Below are positions 63,884 to 64,000 of a stretch of 64,000 nt of DNA, piece by piece. Position 1 is the first letter of the stretch. Each line of letters opens with the position of its first letter. The notes beneath the pieces are model-generated. The model searched no databases, was not told the origin of the DNA, and worked only from the letters and a program-made list of their open reading frames with translations. The DNA lies in assembly GCA_902780135.1 (NCBI GenBank), contig CACZEK010000011.1, positions 23,567 to 87,566 on the forward strand. The letters are read 5' to 3'. The DNA comes from an uncultured bacterium. GTDB lineage: Bacteria > Verrucomicrobiota > Lentisphaeria > Victivallales > UBA1829. Both the position numbers and the translations under genes were made by a program.

Positions 63884-64000
63884 TTACAGGCTTGCGAGCA
63901 GGCCGTTGCCGGACTCGCCGAAGAGCTTGTCCTGCACGGAATCCGCGTACGCGGCCGCGGCAGCCGGCATGTCGAGCGCGGAGCTGAAGGAATTGCCCTG
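63884..64000 (-). CDS. C-terminal 38 codons of an unidentified protein (cut by window edge)
   Basis: An open minus-strand frame runs from the window edge to TAA at 63886-63884 and ends ...KLFGESGNGLLASL. Codon use (GC-rich third positions) is like the neighbours and a strong terminator follows directly, so it is very likely a real gene end. The visible 38 residues do not allow a family call. Confidence 0.65.
   Translation of the reverse strand, partial: QGNSFSSALDMPAAAAAYADSVQDKLFGESGNGLLASL

Overview
The window is a 63% GC-looking bacterial chromosome segment with about 53 protein genes, no rRNA and no tRNA that I could see. The gene content (heptosyltransferase, lipoproteins, type IV pilus motors, prepilin-like proteins with a FTLIELL-type N-terminus, a trimeric [FeFe] hydrogenase, PSP1/RicT, GH5 and GH39 glycosidases) points to an anaerobic fermentative Gram-negative of the PVC group. 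A Lentisphaerota (Victivallales-type) or Kiritimatiellota gut/sediment organism is my best guess. It is an inference from gene content, not a phylogenetic result.

Layout. 1-1403 is the 3' end of an hrpB-type helicase. 1404-4427 is an accessory island: a strikingly AT-rich PD-(D/E)XK nuclease gene behind a Sel1-repeat gene, bracketed by about 90-bp inverted repeats and by duplicated 3' tails of both flanking genes. 4428-17060 is a long minus-strand housekeeping run (endonuclease/exonuclease/phosphatase-family protein, xseA, DUF502, CorC-like, ybeY, 7TM-HD phosphodiesterase, phoH, LysM lipoprotein, fabF, acpP, fabG, fabD). 17225-18111 holds tsaC/sua5-like and ftsB-like genes. 18173-26202 is one minus-strand hydrogen operon: small ferredoxin, sensory [FeFe] hydrogenase, PP2C phosphatase, and the three subunits HydC, HydB and HydA of an apparently electron-bifurcating hydrogenase, with a palindrome at its promoter and a clean terminator at its end. 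26483-32509 holds a cation-diffusion facilitator, a 1255-residue hybrid sensor kinase and a thioredoxin-fold protein. 32633-37556 holds a GH39 enzyme and a three-gene envelope operon. 37768-43598 is a type IV pilus motor cluster (two PilB, PilT, PilC), followed by coaX and trpF. 45107-49853 carries GNAT, GH5, EI24 and flavoprotein genes. 49958-55126 is hisF-malic enzyme-panC-NSS transporter. 55329-57723 is ricT and two prepilins. 57845-63720 is metY-dtd-dxr-rseP-ispG. A cut gene enters at 63884-64000.

How it works together. Central fermentation is represented by malic enzyme and the NADH/ferredoxin-linked hydrogenase, with what looks like a dedicated H2 sensor and phosphatase in the same transcript. 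Membrane biogenesis is covered by fatty acid synthesis, both ends of the MEP isoprenoid pathway around rseP, and LPS core transfer. Promoters of a TTGnAn-16/17-TATAGT/TATATT/TATTGT form are easy to see in front of about a dozen transcription units, and intrinsic terminators close most of them. The most unusual material is the nuclease island (1404-4427), a covarying multi-hairpin repeat at gene ends (18214-18260, 45096-45143), and several unusual domain fusions.
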